Origin: Methylomonas aurea
Lineage (GTDB): Bacteria > Pseudomonadota > Gammaproteobacteria > Methylococcales > Methylomonadaceae
Direction: 5' to 3'
DNA length: 64,000 bases
Assembly: GCF_024505045.1 (NCBI RefSeq)
Contig: NZ_JANIBM010000008.1
Location: 62,001 to 126,000, forward strand
The position numbers and the translations under genes were made by a program. The notes beneath the pieces were generated by a model. That model saw only the letters and a program-made list of their open reading frames with translations, was not told where the DNA came from and made no database searches. This document shows positions 6,901 to 15,503 of this stretch, in pieces; the first letter of the stretch is position 1, and every line of letters begins with the position of its first letter.

Positions 6901-9479
6901 CTGCGATAGGCCGGAGTAATGCCGAAGGCGTCGATTTGCGCCGGCGTACGTTTTTCGTAGCCGAAATCGCGGTAGGCATTATCGCTGGCTACGTTAGCCT
7001 GTTGCTGCGGGATATACAGAATCGGCTCGTCGGTCATCGCGATATATTCGCGAACTGCGGTGTTGCCGAAGGTGTGGCCGGCGCCATCCTGGCGTTCCTT
7101 GAACAGGCCCAGGAACGGAATGTCGTTTTCGCTCTGTACCGACAAGGCCTTATGGTGCCATTCGCAGGAACTGGCGGCGATATCGGCATAGCGCGCGCCG
7201 CCGACCGACGAATTAATGTTCGGGAAATAGGGCTTTAGTTTCGGTTCTTCAGTGTCTAGATAGTTCGATTCGAAAAACTCGCCGCCGATGTAGCTTTCCA
7301 CGGTGCAAAGGCCGAATTTGCCCATGGTTTTCATTAGCGATTTTTCGACGCCTTTCTGGAAGTTGTACAAGGCTTTTTTGCGTCCGGCTTCGTCGGCATA
7401 TTCGGTCGTGACTCGGTTATGCACGCTCAGCGGGCAGATTGCCGAGGCGCCGAAACCCAAAATGGTCGCAACATCGTGCGGGCTGGCGGCCTGGCCGGTT
7501 TCCATAACGATTGAGGAATTGAAGCGCAGGCCCTGTTTGACCAAATGTTGGTTGGCGGCGGCGATCATCAGCAAAGCAGGGATTGCCGCTCTGGTTCGGC
7601 TGATGTTGGCGTCGCTCAGAATGATGATGCCGGTATGGTTGCGCGCGGCTTGTTCGACTTGTTCGCAAACGGCCAGGAAGGCGTGTTCCAGCGCTTGTTC
7701 GTTGCGCGCGGAATCATCGAAGTCCGGCGTATACAGCATGTCCAGAGTCACGGTTTTGACCAGGATCTGGCGGCGGATTTGTTCCAGTTGGGTGCGTTGC
7801 AGAATCGGCGATTCGATCATCAACTGTTTGCTGGTTGGCGGCGCGAAGGTCGGTTTGGCGCCGAGTGCGACGCGCAAGGTCATGCCGTCGCTTTCTCGCA
7901 GCGAATCCAGCGGCGGATTGGTAACCTGGGCGAAACGTTGGCTGAAATAACGGGACATGCCGCCCTCGGCCGAACTCAGTGCGTTCGGGGTCAGACCGTA
8001 GCCCATTGCCGAGACTTTTTCCAGGCCGGTCTGCAGGATCGGATCCAGCAGGAATTTGAAGCTTTCCTGGTTCAGCGAATAAGCGGTATGGCGTTGTTCT
8101 ATGTTCAACGGGTGGTCGTTGCCGATCTCCGACAACTCCACTTTCGGCAGTTGATCCATGTGCACGCAGCGTTGCGCCAACATTGCCTTGTAATCTTTTT
8201 CGCGGGCCAGACGCGCCATAACTTGGTGGCTGTCGTAAGATTCGCCGGTGTTATGATCGAAGTAAAGCATACCCCCGGCCTCGATGCGGCCGCGGCGCAA
8301 TACTTGCTCGGGGGGGAAGTCGATCTGGCCGGCTTCCGACATTACGGCCAAGTATTCTGCAGTTTCAACCGAACGTAGCGGCCGTAAACCCAAGCGGTCC
8401 AGTCTGGCGCCGACGCGGATACCGTCGTTGAATATCAGCGCTGCAGGGCCGTCGTTTTTTTCTTCGTACAAACTGAAATATTCCAGCATCGCGCGAACGT
8501 CGTCGGACAGGGTCGGATCGTTTTCCCAGGCTGGCGGCATCATCGCCAGGATTGCGGTGACGATGTCGAGTTCGTCTTCATTGATGCGGCGGGTCAGGGT
8601 TTGGTCGAGACGGCCGGAGTCGGACTGGCCGCACGGAAACACGATGTGCTTGTTATTCTGGCGGGCGATTGCGTTTTCGCTGAGGCGGTTTTTCTTGTCC
8701 GTGTTCAACTCGCCGTTGTGTGCCATGTAGCGAAATGGCTGCGCCATCATCGTCGCCGGCGCTGTGTTGGTCGAGAACCGGGTATGGAAAAACAGCGTGC
8801 TGATTTCGTGATCGGCGTCGTACAGGTCGACAAAGTAAGGGATGACCTCGAACGAATTCAAGCGGCCTTTGTAAACTTGGGTGCGCGAACTCATCGATAG
8901 CGGGTAGAAGCCCTGCAATTCCGGTCGATTGAAACCGTCGACTTCAATGGCCAGCAAGGCTTGTTGAATATGTTTTTCGAACATGTCGTGGCTGGCGTCT
9001 TGCAAGGATGCCGGGCGGCCGAAAATCACCTGTTTGATCGGTAATTGCGCTTTGACCGCGGCAGCGTTCAACACGGAAGTGTCGACCGGTACTTCACGCC
9101 ATTTCAAAACGGGTAGGTCGAATTCTTTCAGGTGCTCTTCGACCAGTTTTTGCGCTTCCGAATCGTAATGGGCGTGGTCTTCCGGAAAGAAGAAATTGGC
9201 TACGCCGAATTGGCCCAGCGCCAGGCTCGGATTCCCCGTGACTTTGCGGAAAAACTTCAGGGACAGGTCGATGTTGACGCCGGCACCGTCGCCGATTCCT
9301 TCGGCGCTCATGCCGCCGCGGTGCGGAATGGTACAGAGCGCTTCGTGCGATTTCAGCAGCAGTTCGTGAGTCTGTTTGCTGTCCTTGCGGGTAATGAAGC
9401 CGACGCCGCAACTATCCTGGGATAGGTCGGCATCGTAAAGCATGTGTACTGAGTTGATTTTCTGGGCGTTTTTAATCAT
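3996..9479 (-). CDS. Extended glutamate synthase large-subunit-like protein (1827 aa)
   Basis: Domains run in GltB order. A type-2 glutamine amidotransferase domain starts after a propeptide at Cys24 in DSCGVGF and is followed by a central domain. Next come the FMN/2-oxoglutarate synthase barrel (SGAMSHGAL, GEGGQLPAPKVS), a 3Fe-4S cysteine cluster at residues 1247, 1253 and 1257, and the GXGXG beta-helix (about 1350-1560). The reaction expected is glutamine plus 2-oxoglutarate to two glutamates. Two features are unusual. The protein is about 300 residues longer than a typical 1500-residue GltB, with roughly 200 extra residues at the C-terminus. The cluster spacing is C-x5-C-x3-C rather than the usual C-x5-C-x4-C. 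No gltD is adjacent; a diflavin reductase gene follows. It is best called a divergent GltB relative. Confidence 0.85.
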   Translation of the reverse strand: MIKNAQKINSVHMLYDADLSQDSCGVGFITRKDSKQTHELLLKSHEALCTIPHRGGMSAEGIGDGAGVNIDLSLKFFRKVTGNPSLALGQFGVANFFFPEDHAHYDSEAQKLVEEHLKEFDLPVLKWREVPVDTSVLNAAAVKAQLPIKQVIFGRPASLQDASHDMFEKHIQQALLAIEVDGFNRPELQGFYPLSMSSRTQVYKGRLNSFEVIPYFVDLYDADHEISTLFFHTRFSTNTAPATMMAQPFRYMAHNGELNTDKKNRLSENAIARQNNKHIVFPCGQSDSGRLDQTLTRRINEDELDIVTAILAMMPPAWENDPTLSDDVRAMLEYFSLYEEKNDGPAALIFNDGIRVGARLDRLGLRPLRSVETAEYLAVMSEAGQIDFPPEQVLRRGRIEAGGMLYFDHNTGESYDSHQVMARLAREKDYKAMLAQRCVHMDQLPKVELSEIGNDHPLNIEQRHTAYSLNQESFKFLLDPILQTGLEKVSAMGYGLTPNALSSAEGGMSRYFSQRFAQVTNPPLDSLRESDGMTLRVALGAKPTFAPPTSKQLMIESPILQRTQLEQIRRQILVKTVTLDMLYTPDFDDSARNEQALEHAFLAVCEQVEQAARNHTGIIILSDANISRTRAAIPALLMIAAANQHLVKQGLRFNSSIVMETGQAASPHDVATILGFGASAICPLSVHNRVTTEYADEAGRKKALYNFQKGVEKSLMKTMGKFGLCTVESYIGGEFFESNYLDTEEPKLKPYFPNINSSVGGARYADIAASSCEWHHKALSVQSENDIPFLGLFKERQDGAGHTFGNTAVREYIAMTDEPILYIPQQQANVASDNAYRDFGYEKRTPAQIDAFGITPAYRSFTRNLAQERANRPAALRDVMEFPVDISGAETQAEFDRLLGSQNLHGNNNFVVRGLKVSRTNGAVFKVELTDNPSKVRLEQLAEHLKSRFAGQDFSVAIETDSLNVRINDTDSVLHFYLSNLRTARERLDLAKIQPAHEITPTFASGAMSHGALLAEAHEAVAQGTNIAGGMSNSGEGGEHSSRFGTIRSSKIKQFASGRFGVWAGYLADPNLEEIEIKIGQGAKPGEGGQLPAPKVSVEIAALRGGTPKVELVSPPPHHDTYSIEDLGQLIHDAKAARVRVVVKLVSSEGIGTIAVGVAKAGADVINVAGNTGGTGAAAVTSLKNTGRSPEIGIAEVHQALAVNGLRDKVVLRCSAAHQNGTDVVKSAILGGDSFEFGTTALMMLRCVMAKNCNIRCPAGLTTAHEEFKGDPRVLAQFFMNLAHEVREILADLGYSSLKDIRGKTELLHLINHPSMIGQLHLQKLLAEVQEIKVEKPIYLEKDFAIDDLIFAKVKAALFEHGQKQVVVEGAEFKLNNRNKTVGGQTAIDIERMLHYEMSAEQIAASQIVHTNQHGRRYLADDSVVVRTHGSAGQSYAAFNNDGMRMEHTGTCNDGVGKTACGGVIVIKSPGGGSNKPGENVLIGNFALFGASGGKAFIEGEAGDRFAVRNSGAMAVVEGVGDFACEYMINGAVLNLGGFGKGFCTGMSGGNAYQYDPENRLEDLYDDTSVSIHRLTDASEVAASHEQFILYMLEQHVEYTGSAKAKAILANWPQHREHFKFALPLWLNRTQTAEYLSKSLDRKAMIEELSVAFAQNQIEQIKQAHKTGNALFNGAIPGYGETDSDLTLKLINSYAVIDRAQQIARDQLIKANMPLTQGLIDKYADKLLMERPRKLQDALVKNIREAYSQYDDQQLAALMAEKRLNDYKTTLKLRDVQSIYSIGSTAWIIEQDRFNRQALAGVPSIDKNLASLESLSIVKELLENEAA

Positions 9480-9729
9480 AGCTATCCAGATCCTGTCTAC
9501 TGAGTTGATGCGTTGCCGGTGTTTTCCTTGCCGAAAACGCTGTTTATGGTTTTTCTGCCTGCTGCGTGTTAGAGTCGTCCCGAAGAGCGGGGAGAAACGC
9601 GCGATAACTTCCGAATTTCAGTTGGCGAAACTTTCCAATCATATCACGCGGGGCGGGCTCTGTCATTTCGTGAATCTAATCTTGTCAAGTTTGCCGTTAG
9701 GCTTCTGTTTTAAAACTTTGTGACTAAAT

Positions 9730-10950
9730 ATGAAAGAACAAATTGATGTGGTGATCGTGGGTGGCGGCATGGTCGGTGCAGCGTTGGCATGCAGTTTGGG
9801 CGGCAGCCGTCTAAAGGTGGCCGTGGTAGAGGCCCAGACGCCTGAACCGTTTTCCGCCGATCAGCCACATGACTTAAGGGTTTCCGCGCTCAGTATCGCG
9901 TCCAAAAATATTCTGGAAACTGTCGGCGCCTGGGAGGGCGTGACATCTCGGCGTTTTTGTCCGTTTCGCCGGATGCGCGTGTGGGAAAGTTCGGGCGATA
10001 CGACGTTCGACAGTACCGATATCAGTTATCCCGAATTGGGCTATATCGTCGAGAATCGGATTACGCAACTGGCATTGCTCGATCGATTGCGAGAGTTTGC
10101 CAACGTGGAGCTGTTGATGCCGCAGGTCATCAAGAAGATCGATTATGATGGCAGCCAGTCTTGTGTGACCCTGGAGAGTGGCCGGGAATTGCAAGCGAAA
10201 CTGTTGGTTGCGGCCGACGGCGGTCACTCCAGAGTAAGGCAGGCGGTCGGTTTGGGTGTGACCAGTTGGGATTATAACCAGCATGCATTGGTGATTTACA
10301 TCGAGACGACCTATCCGCAGCAGGATATTACCTGGCAGCGCTTCGTTTCGTCCGGGCCGCAAGCGTTTCTGCCATTGACCGGAAACTATGCATCGATCGT
10401 CTGGTATCAATCGCCTGATGAAGTGCGACGCTTGCAAGCCCTGCCATTCGAGCAATTGCGGGCGGAGTTGGTCGCAGCCTTTCCTGATTGTCTGGGTGAA
10501 GTGAAACAGGTGCTGGGAGTGGCGAGTTTTCCGTTACGGCGCCAGCACGCTCAAGCCTACGTCAAACAAGGCGTTGCCTTGGTCGGAGATGCGGCGCACA
10601 TGATTAATCCTCTGGCCGGGCAAGGGGTTAATATCGGCTTGCTGGATGCCGCCGCTTTGGCAGAGGTCGTGGTCGATGCACACGGCCGGGGCAAAAACTT
10701 TGCCGATGTCTCGGTGCTGCGGCGTTATGAGGCGATGCGGCGTAACGAAAATCTGAAGATGATGACCGTCATGGACGTGTTTTACCGCTCGTTCAGCAAC
10801 GACATTCTGCCGGTCAAGTTGCTGCGCAATCTCGGTCTCGGCCTGGCGCAGAGGATCACTCCGGCGCGTAATAAAGTCATGAAAGCGGCAATGGGGCTGG
10901 AAGGTCGCTTGCCGAAATTGGCGCGCGGCCAGCGGCTGTCGGCCGGGTAG
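9730..10950 (+). CDS. UbiH/UbiF/UbiI-family FAD-dependent hydroxylase (ubiquinone biosynthesis)
   Basis: The 406-residue flavoprotein monooxygenase has an N-terminal Rossmann FAD site (VVIVGGGMVGAALACSL), a DLRVSALS stretch typical of the ubiquinone hydroxylases, and the second FAD motif ALVGDAAHMINPLAGQGVNIGL near residue 290. Members add hydroxyl groups to the aromatic ring during ubiquinone synthesis at the inner membrane. Which ring position this one acts on cannot be told by eye. It is divergent from the gltB-like gene and converges with glnD, with only 6 bases between their ends. Confidence 0.88.
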   Translation: MKEQIDVVIVGGGMVGAALACSLGGSRLKVAVVEAQTPEPFSADQPHDLRVSALSIASKNILETVGAWEGVTSRRFCPFRRMRVWESSGDTTFDSTDISYPELGYIVENRITQLALLDRLREFANVELLMPQVIKKIDYDGSQSCVTLESGRELQAKLLVAADGGHSRVRQAVGLGVTSWDYNQHALVIYIETTYPQQDITWQRFVSSGPQAFLPLTGNYASIVWYQSPDEVRRLQALPFEQLRAELVAAFPDCLGEVKQVLGVASFPLRRQHAQAYVKQGVALVGDAAHMINPLAGQGVNIGLLDAAALAEVVVDAHGRGKNFADVSVLRRYEAMRRNENLKMMTVMDVFYRSFSNDILPVKLLRNLGLGLAQRITPARNKVMKAAMGLEGRLPKLARGQRLSAG

Positions 10951-10956
10951 CCGAGT

Positions 10957-13602
10957 TCAAGTTTTCAGGTCCAAATATCTGAGCATCGTGGTGCGTAATT
11001 GTTGTTTTTTATCCTCGTCGTCGATCGGACGCGATTGCCGATCGGTGATGTAGAACATATCTTCGGCGCGACTGCCTATCGTCGTGATCTTGGCGTCGTG
11101 CAACTGGATGTCGAGCTCGGTAAACGCGCGGCCGATGGTCGATAGCAGACCGGCGCGGTCGGTTGTCACTAGTTCCACGATCGTGTGTTTATGCGAAGGA
11201 TCGTCCAGAAAGGTAATGCTGGTTTCGATCGGAAAATGGCGGGCCTGGCGGGACTGTTTGTGGATGTTCTTCGAGGCTTTGACTTTTTTGGCGATTAGGC
11301 CTTGGCGTAGTGCATTGCAGATATGGACTTCCCGGTACAGGTCGTTGATCGCTTCTCCGGATTGTTCGAGCACCTGAAAACTGTTCAAAACATACTGGTC
11401 TGCGGTCGTGATGATCCTTGCGTCCAGGATGGTCAGGCCAAGCTGATCCAGCGTTGCCGTGCATATCGAAAACAATAAGTCTTCATTGCGGGTATAGACG
11501 AATATTTCAGCGCTACCGCGTTGAGTTTGCGGGCGTAGCAGAACGAGAGGCATTTCGCTTTCCTGGCAGGCGGCAATGGCAATGGTATGCCAGGCAATTT
11601 CGTCGGCCGAGTAGCGTAGAAAGTAATCGTCGCTCAGGTGTTGCCAAGACTGTTTGATCGTGGTCTTGGACATGCCCAGTTTCAACAGCTCTTCTCGCGC
11701 CTCCTTCCTGTTTTCTTGTACTCGTTCGGAGCGCGCTACGGGATTGTGCAGGCCGCGGTGCAGCGCTTGGTGGGTCGAGATGTAGAGCTCTTTCAGCAGT
11801 GCGTCTTTCCAGGCGTTCCATAAGCTGGGATTGGTGGCGCGAATGTCGGCCACGGTCAACAGGTACAAATAATTCAGATATTCGATACTGCCGACTTGCA
11901 GCGCGAAGGTGTGAATCACCTCCGGATCGCTGATATCTTTGCGCTGAGCGGTCATCGACATCAGCAGGTGGTGGCGGACCAGCCAGGTAATGACCTTGGT
12001 GTCGTGGTTGGACAATTCGTGTTGCAGACAAAAGTTGCGGGCCAAGGTCTCGCCCAGCGTGGAATGGTCTCCACCGCGGCCTTTGGCTATGTCGTGGAAC
12101 AACGCCGCCAGATACAGGATATCGGGCTTGGCGATCAGCAAAAAAATGTTATTGCAAAACGGCAGCTCGTTATTGTGCTTGGCCAATGAAAAGCGCCGCA
12201 GATTGCGGATCACGAACAGCGTGTGCTCGTCCACGGTGTATATGTGGAACAGGTCGTACTGCATTCTCGCCACGATATTCGCAAAGTCCGGCAGATAGGC
12301 TGCCAGTACGCCGTAGCGGTTCATGCGTTTCAATTGGCTGGTAATCCCGCGCGGCTGGCGCAGGATGTCCATGAACAATCGATTAGCCTGTTTGTTGCGG
12401 CGGAAGTTTTCGTCGATCAGCGGCAGATTCTTTCGGATCAATCGAATCGTGCTGGCGCGAATGCCTTTCAGCGACGGCGACTGTTGCAGGATCAGGAAGA
12501 TTTCCAGCAATGCCAAGGGTTGTTTTTGAAATACGTCTTTGTTGCTGACTTCCAGGTAGCCGTCTATCGACGAGAAGTTGGCCGTTATCGGAATCGGGGT
12601 CAGGCTTTCCTTGTTGCTGATCAAGCGCTCGTTAAGCAATTGCAGCAACATTTCGTTCAGCCGTTCGATGTCGACCACTGTTTTGAAATAGAACTGCATG
12701 AATTGCTCTACGTCCGGCTGTTCGTTGCGGTCGACATAGCCGAATTGGCTGGCAAGTTCCCGCTGGTAGTCGAATACCAAGCGGTCTTCGCAGCGGTTGG
12801 TTAAATTGTGTAAGGCAAAACGCAGGCGCCATAAAATGTCGCGAGCAGTGATCAAATTGTCGTACTCGGATTTGGGCAGGAAACCGTATTTGATCAATTC
12901 CCGCAGTGACGATGCGTTGTAGTGGCGTTTGAATACCCAACTTATGACCTGCAAATCGCGCAGCCCGCCCGGGCCTTCTTTGATGTTCGGTTCCAGGTTG
13001 TAAGCCGTATCGTGGTATTTGGCGTAGCGCTTTTGCTGTTCCTGCATTTTTGCCGGGAAAAATTGGTCGGAAGGCCATAATGCATCCGAGCTGACTTTGC
13101 GTTTCAGTTTCTCGAAAAGCTCGGAGCTGCCGGCAATCAGGCGCATTTCCAGCAGGCTGGTGAACACGGTTTGGTCGTCTTGGGCGGCCGTCAGGCAGTC
13201 GTCGACGTCGCGCGTGCTCAGGCCCGGTTTCAGGCCGATATCCCATAGAAAGTTGCAAAAGCCCGATAGCGCGTGTTGATAGTCGGCCGGATCGGCGTCG
13301 GCTAGTAACACCAGAATGTCGATATCGGAATAGGGAAACAGCTCGCTGCGGCCGTAGCCGCCGGTCGCGATCAGGCAGTGCAGATCAGCTGCCGGGCCGA
13401 GGAAATGCAGCCAGCACGCAGTGAGGATGTTGTCGATGAAGCGGGCTTTCTCGGTGAGCAGGCCGGCAGTAGCCTGGTCCGGGTTGAAGCGCAGTTTTAA
13501 ATGGGAGTTTTCCGCGGCGATTGCGTTCTTAAACGCCGCAATCGGGTTGTCCTGGCTGAAACAACTTAAAAAGTCGCTTTCCGTGAACGGAAACGGGCTC
13601 AC
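10957..13602 (-). CDS. glnD: Bifunctional PII uridylyltransferase / uridylyl-removing enzyme
   Basis: The 881-residue protein has the four GlnD parts: an N-terminal nucleotidyltransferase with GGYGRSELFPYSDIDILVLL (about 100-120), a helical linker, an HD domain with LAALFHDIAKGRGGDHS (about 500), and two C-terminal ACT domains that sense glutamine. It modifies PII proteins with UMP under nitrogen limitation and removes it when glutamine is high, so it controls glutamine synthetase and Ntr signalling. It starts with GTG at 13602; this overlaps the TGA of map (GTGA), implying translational coupling. map-glnD next to rpsB is a conserved gammaproteobacterial arrangement. Confidence 0.96.
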   Translation of the reverse strand: MSPFPFTESDFLSCFSQDNPIAAFKNAIAAENSHLKLRFNPDQATAGLLTEKARFIDNILTACWLHFLGPAADLHCLIATGGYGRSELFPYSDIDILVLLADADPADYQHALSGFCNFLWDIGLKPGLSTRDVDDCLTAAQDDQTVFTSLLEMRLIAGSSELFEKLKRKVSSDALWPSDQFFPAKMQEQQKRYAKYHDTAYNLEPNIKEGPGGLRDLQVISWVFKRHYNASSLRELIKYGFLPKSEYDNLITARDILWRLRFALHNLTNRCEDRLVFDYQRELASQFGYVDRNEQPDVEQFMQFYFKTVVDIERLNEMLLQLLNERLISNKESLTPIPITANFSSIDGYLEVSNKDVFQKQPLALLEIFLILQQSPSLKGIRASTIRLIRKNLPLIDENFRRNKQANRLFMDILRQPRGITSQLKRMNRYGVLAAYLPDFANIVARMQYDLFHIYTVDEHTLFVIRNLRRFSLAKHNNELPFCNNIFLLIAKPDILYLAALFHDIAKGRGGDHSTLGETLARNFCLQHELSNHDTKVITWLVRHHLLMSMTAQRKDISDPEVIHTFALQVGSIEYLNYLYLLTVADIRATNPSLWNAWKDALLKELYISTHQALHRGLHNPVARSERVQENRKEAREELLKLGMSKTTIKQSWQHLSDDYFLRYSADEIAWHTIAIAACQESEMPLVLLRPQTQRGSAEIFVYTRNEDLLFSICTATLDQLGLTILDARIITTADQYVLNSFQVLEQSGEAINDLYREVHICNALRQGLIAKKVKASKNIHKQSRQARHFPIETSITFLDDPSHKHTIVELVTTDRAGLLSTIGRAFTELDIQLHDAKITTIGSRAEDMFYITDRQSRPIDDEDKKQQLRTTMLRYLDLKT

Positions 13603-14363
13603 AATTCTTCCTGTCTAAGGGTCAATATTTCGTAGCCTTGTTCGGTCACCAGAATCGTGTGTTCCCACTGGGCCGACAAGCTGCGGTCCTTGGTGACGGC
13701 GGTCCAGCCGTCGGGAAGGATTTTCATGTGGCGTTTGCCGAGATTGAGCATGGGTTCGATCGTAAAGATCATGCCCGGCTCCATCATTGCGCCTTCGCCG
13801 CGCTTGCCGAAATGCATGACGTGCGGGTCTTCGTGGAATTTTTTGCCAATGCCGTGACCGCAGAATTCGCGAACCACCGAGTAGCGGTTAGCCTCGGCAT
13901 GTTTTTGAATGGCATGGCCTATGTCGCCGAAATGCGCGCCGGGTTTAACTTGTTCGATGCCCAAAAACAAGCTCTCGCGGGTTACGTCTACTAAGCGTTT
14001 GGCGTGGGGGCTGACCTCTCCAATGCAGAACATTTTGCTGGTATCGCCGTGGTAACCGTCCTTGATCACGGTGATGTCGATGTTGACGATGTCGCCGTTC
14101 TTCAGTTTTTTGTCGCTGGGAATGCCGTGGCAGATCTGATGGTTGATCGACGTGCATATCGACTTCGGAAAGCCCCGGTAATTCAGCGGCGCTGGAATCG
14201 CTTTTTGGACGTCGACGATGTAATCGTGGCAGATACGGTCGAGTTCTTCGGTGGCGACGCCAGCGACGACATGAGGCGCGATCATGTCTAGCACGTCGGC
14301 GGCCAGTTTGCAGGCAATCCGCATCTTTTCGATTTCGTCGGCGGTTTTGATAATTATGGTCAT
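13599..14363 (-). CDS. map: Type I methionine aminopeptidase
   Basis: The ATG at 14363 gives a 254-residue protein beginning MTIIIKTADEIEKMRIA, the usual MetAP start; the frame extends 19 codons further but that part does not resemble the family. Metal ligands are present: Asp in DIVNIDITVIKDGYHGDTS, His in EFCGHGIGKKFHEDP, Glu in FTIEPML and the last Glu in SAQWEHTILVTEQG. It removes the initiator methionine from new proteins in the cytoplasm. It lies divergent from rpsB and is translationally coupled to glnD. Confidence 0.95.
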   Translation of the reverse strand: MTIIIKTADEIEKMRIACKLAADVLDMIAPHVVAGVATEELDRICHDYIVDVQKAIPAPLNYRGFPKSICTSINHQICHGIPSDKKLKNGDIVNIDITVIKDGYHGDTSKMFCIGEVSPHAKRLVDVTRESLFLGIEQVKPGAHFGDIGHAIQKHAEANRYSVVREFCGHGIGKKFHEDPHVMHFGKRGEGAMMEPGMIFTIEPMLNLGKRHMKILPDGWTAVTKDRSLSAQWEHTILVTEQGYEILTLRQEEL

Positions 14364-14471
14364 CGGGGCAATGATTTTGAATGAATTACGAGTGCGATTC
14401 GAGCAGGGCCGGTGCCACAAAAATCGGAGCTTACCCGGCAGACTATCCCAAGGAGTCTATCAGACTTGAAG

Positions 14472-14500
14472 TTGTTGTGAAATTGTAATCATGGTATAAA
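14472..14500 (+). promoter_or_regulatory. Candidate sigma-70 promoter for rpsB-tsf
   Basis: TTGTTG (14472-14477) and TATAAA (14495-14500) are separated by 17 bases, a normal sigma-70 spacing. This places a start near 14507 and leaves a leader of roughly 130 bases before the rpsB ATG at 14641. Confidence 0.5.
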
Positions 14501-14506
14501 GGTAAG

Positions 14507-14640
14507 TTCACTATGTAATCAATACTCACACTTGTCGACACGGTCGGTGGGGTGCCGGAAACCATTGGTTCCCGGTCACTGGTCGGGGCGGGTGGAGGCG
14601 TAACCCAAAGCCGAAAATTCGGCAATTTTAGGAGAAGTAA
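14507..14640 (+). promoter_or_regulatory. rpsB mRNA leader, possible S2 autoregulatory element
   Basis: The leader is about 130 bases long and holds a hairpin with arms 14555-14563 and 14567-14575 (one mismatch, 3-base loop) and a G-rich segment to about 14595. A clear Shine-Dalgarno AGGAG lies just before the start. In gammaproteobacteria, ribosomal protein S2 represses its own operon through a conserved structured rpsB leader. That this leader folds into that element is inferred from position and general shape only. Confidence 0.4.
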
Positions 14641-15384
14641 ATGGCAGCAGTGTCAATGCGTCAAATGCTGGAAGCGGGTGTTCACTTCGGACACCAAACC
14701 CGCTACTGGAACCCGAAAATGGCTTCATACCTGTTTGGAGCCCGCAACAAAATTCATATCATCGACTTGGAACAAACTTTGCCGTTGTTCAATGACGCGA
14801 TGAACTATCTCGGTCAAATGACCGCCAATAAAGGTACTATCCTGTTTGTCGGTACCAAAAAAGCGGCGCGTAAAGCTGTAGCGGAAGAAGCGAAACGTTG
14901 TGGCATGCCTTACGTCAATCATCGTTGGTTGGGCGGTATGTTGACCAATTTCAAAACCATCAAGAAATCGATCAACCGCCTGAAAGAACTGGAGGCGATG
15001 AAAGCCGACGGAACTCTATACCAGCGTTTCAGCAAGAAAGAAGCTTTGGGTATGGAGCGCGAGCTGGAAAAACTCGAGCGCAGCCTAGGTGGTATCAAAG
15101 ACATGCGTGGTACGCCTGACGTGATTTTTGTATTGGACGTCGGTTACGAAAAAAATGCGATTATGGAAGCCAAAAAACTGGGTATTCCTGTTGTGGGCGT
15201 GGTCGACTCGAACAATTCTCCGGAAAAAATCGATTATGTGATTCCGGGAAATGACGACTCCATCCGCGCGGTCACTCTGTATTGCCAAAGTGCGTCCGCA
15301 GCGATTTTGGAAGCCAAGGCTCTGCGTATGGATGCTTCGTCCAAAGCCGACGAGTTCGTAGAAGAAGTGGTTTCGGAAGGGTAA
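14641..15384 (+). CDS. rpsB: 30S ribosomal protein S2
   Basis: The 247-residue protein begins [20 protein letters not shown] and contains RYWNPKM and [14 protein letters not shown], all standard S2 signatures; the length is normal. S2 is a late-assembling small-subunit protein needed for S1 binding. Elongation factor Ts follows, with a string of hairpins and a terminator-like structure between the two genes. The short C-terminal tail is acidic. Confidence 0.98.
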   Translation: MAAVSMRQMLEAGVHFGHQTRYWNPKMASYLFGARNKIHIIDLEQTLPLFNDAMNYLGQMTANKGTILFVGTKKAARKAVAEEAKRCGMPYVNHRWLGGMLTNFKTIKKSINRLKELEAMKADGTLYQRFSKKEALGMERELEKLERSLGGIKDMRGTPDVIFVLDVGYEKNAIMEAKKLGIPVVGVVDSNNSPEKIDYVIPGNDDSIRAVTLYCQSASAAILEAKALRMDASSKADEFVEEVVSEG

Positions 15385-15396
15385 GTATTTATACCT

Positions 15397-15435
15397 GCCC
15401 GGCGCCGCTGCCGGGCTCCTGAACGTATCGTTCAG
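15397..15435 (+). other. Two consecutive hairpins in the rpsB-tsf spacer
   Basis: A first hairpin has 7-base GC-rich arms 15397-15403 and 15410-15416. A second, CTGAACG-TAT-CGTTCAG (15419-15435), is a perfect 7-base stem with a 3-base loop. Together with the terminator that follows, they fill most of the spacer and may serve mRNA processing or set the rpsB:tsf ratio. Confidence 0.6.
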
Positions 15436-15450
15436 AACAGACTGTCTTTT

Positions 15451-15478
15451 AAACGCCTCCTCTGTGAGGCGTTTTTTT
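15451..15478 (+). terminator. Rho-independent terminator or attenuator after rpsB
   Basis: Arms AAACGCCTC (15451-15459) and GAGGCGTTT (15465-15473) pair perfectly and are followed by a run of T, the standard intrinsic terminator. tsf starts only 26 bases later, so it probably works as partial termination inside the rpsB-tsf operon. Confidence 0.85.
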
Positions 15479-15503
15479 AGTTGATAAATTTGAGGAAAAA
15501 ACG

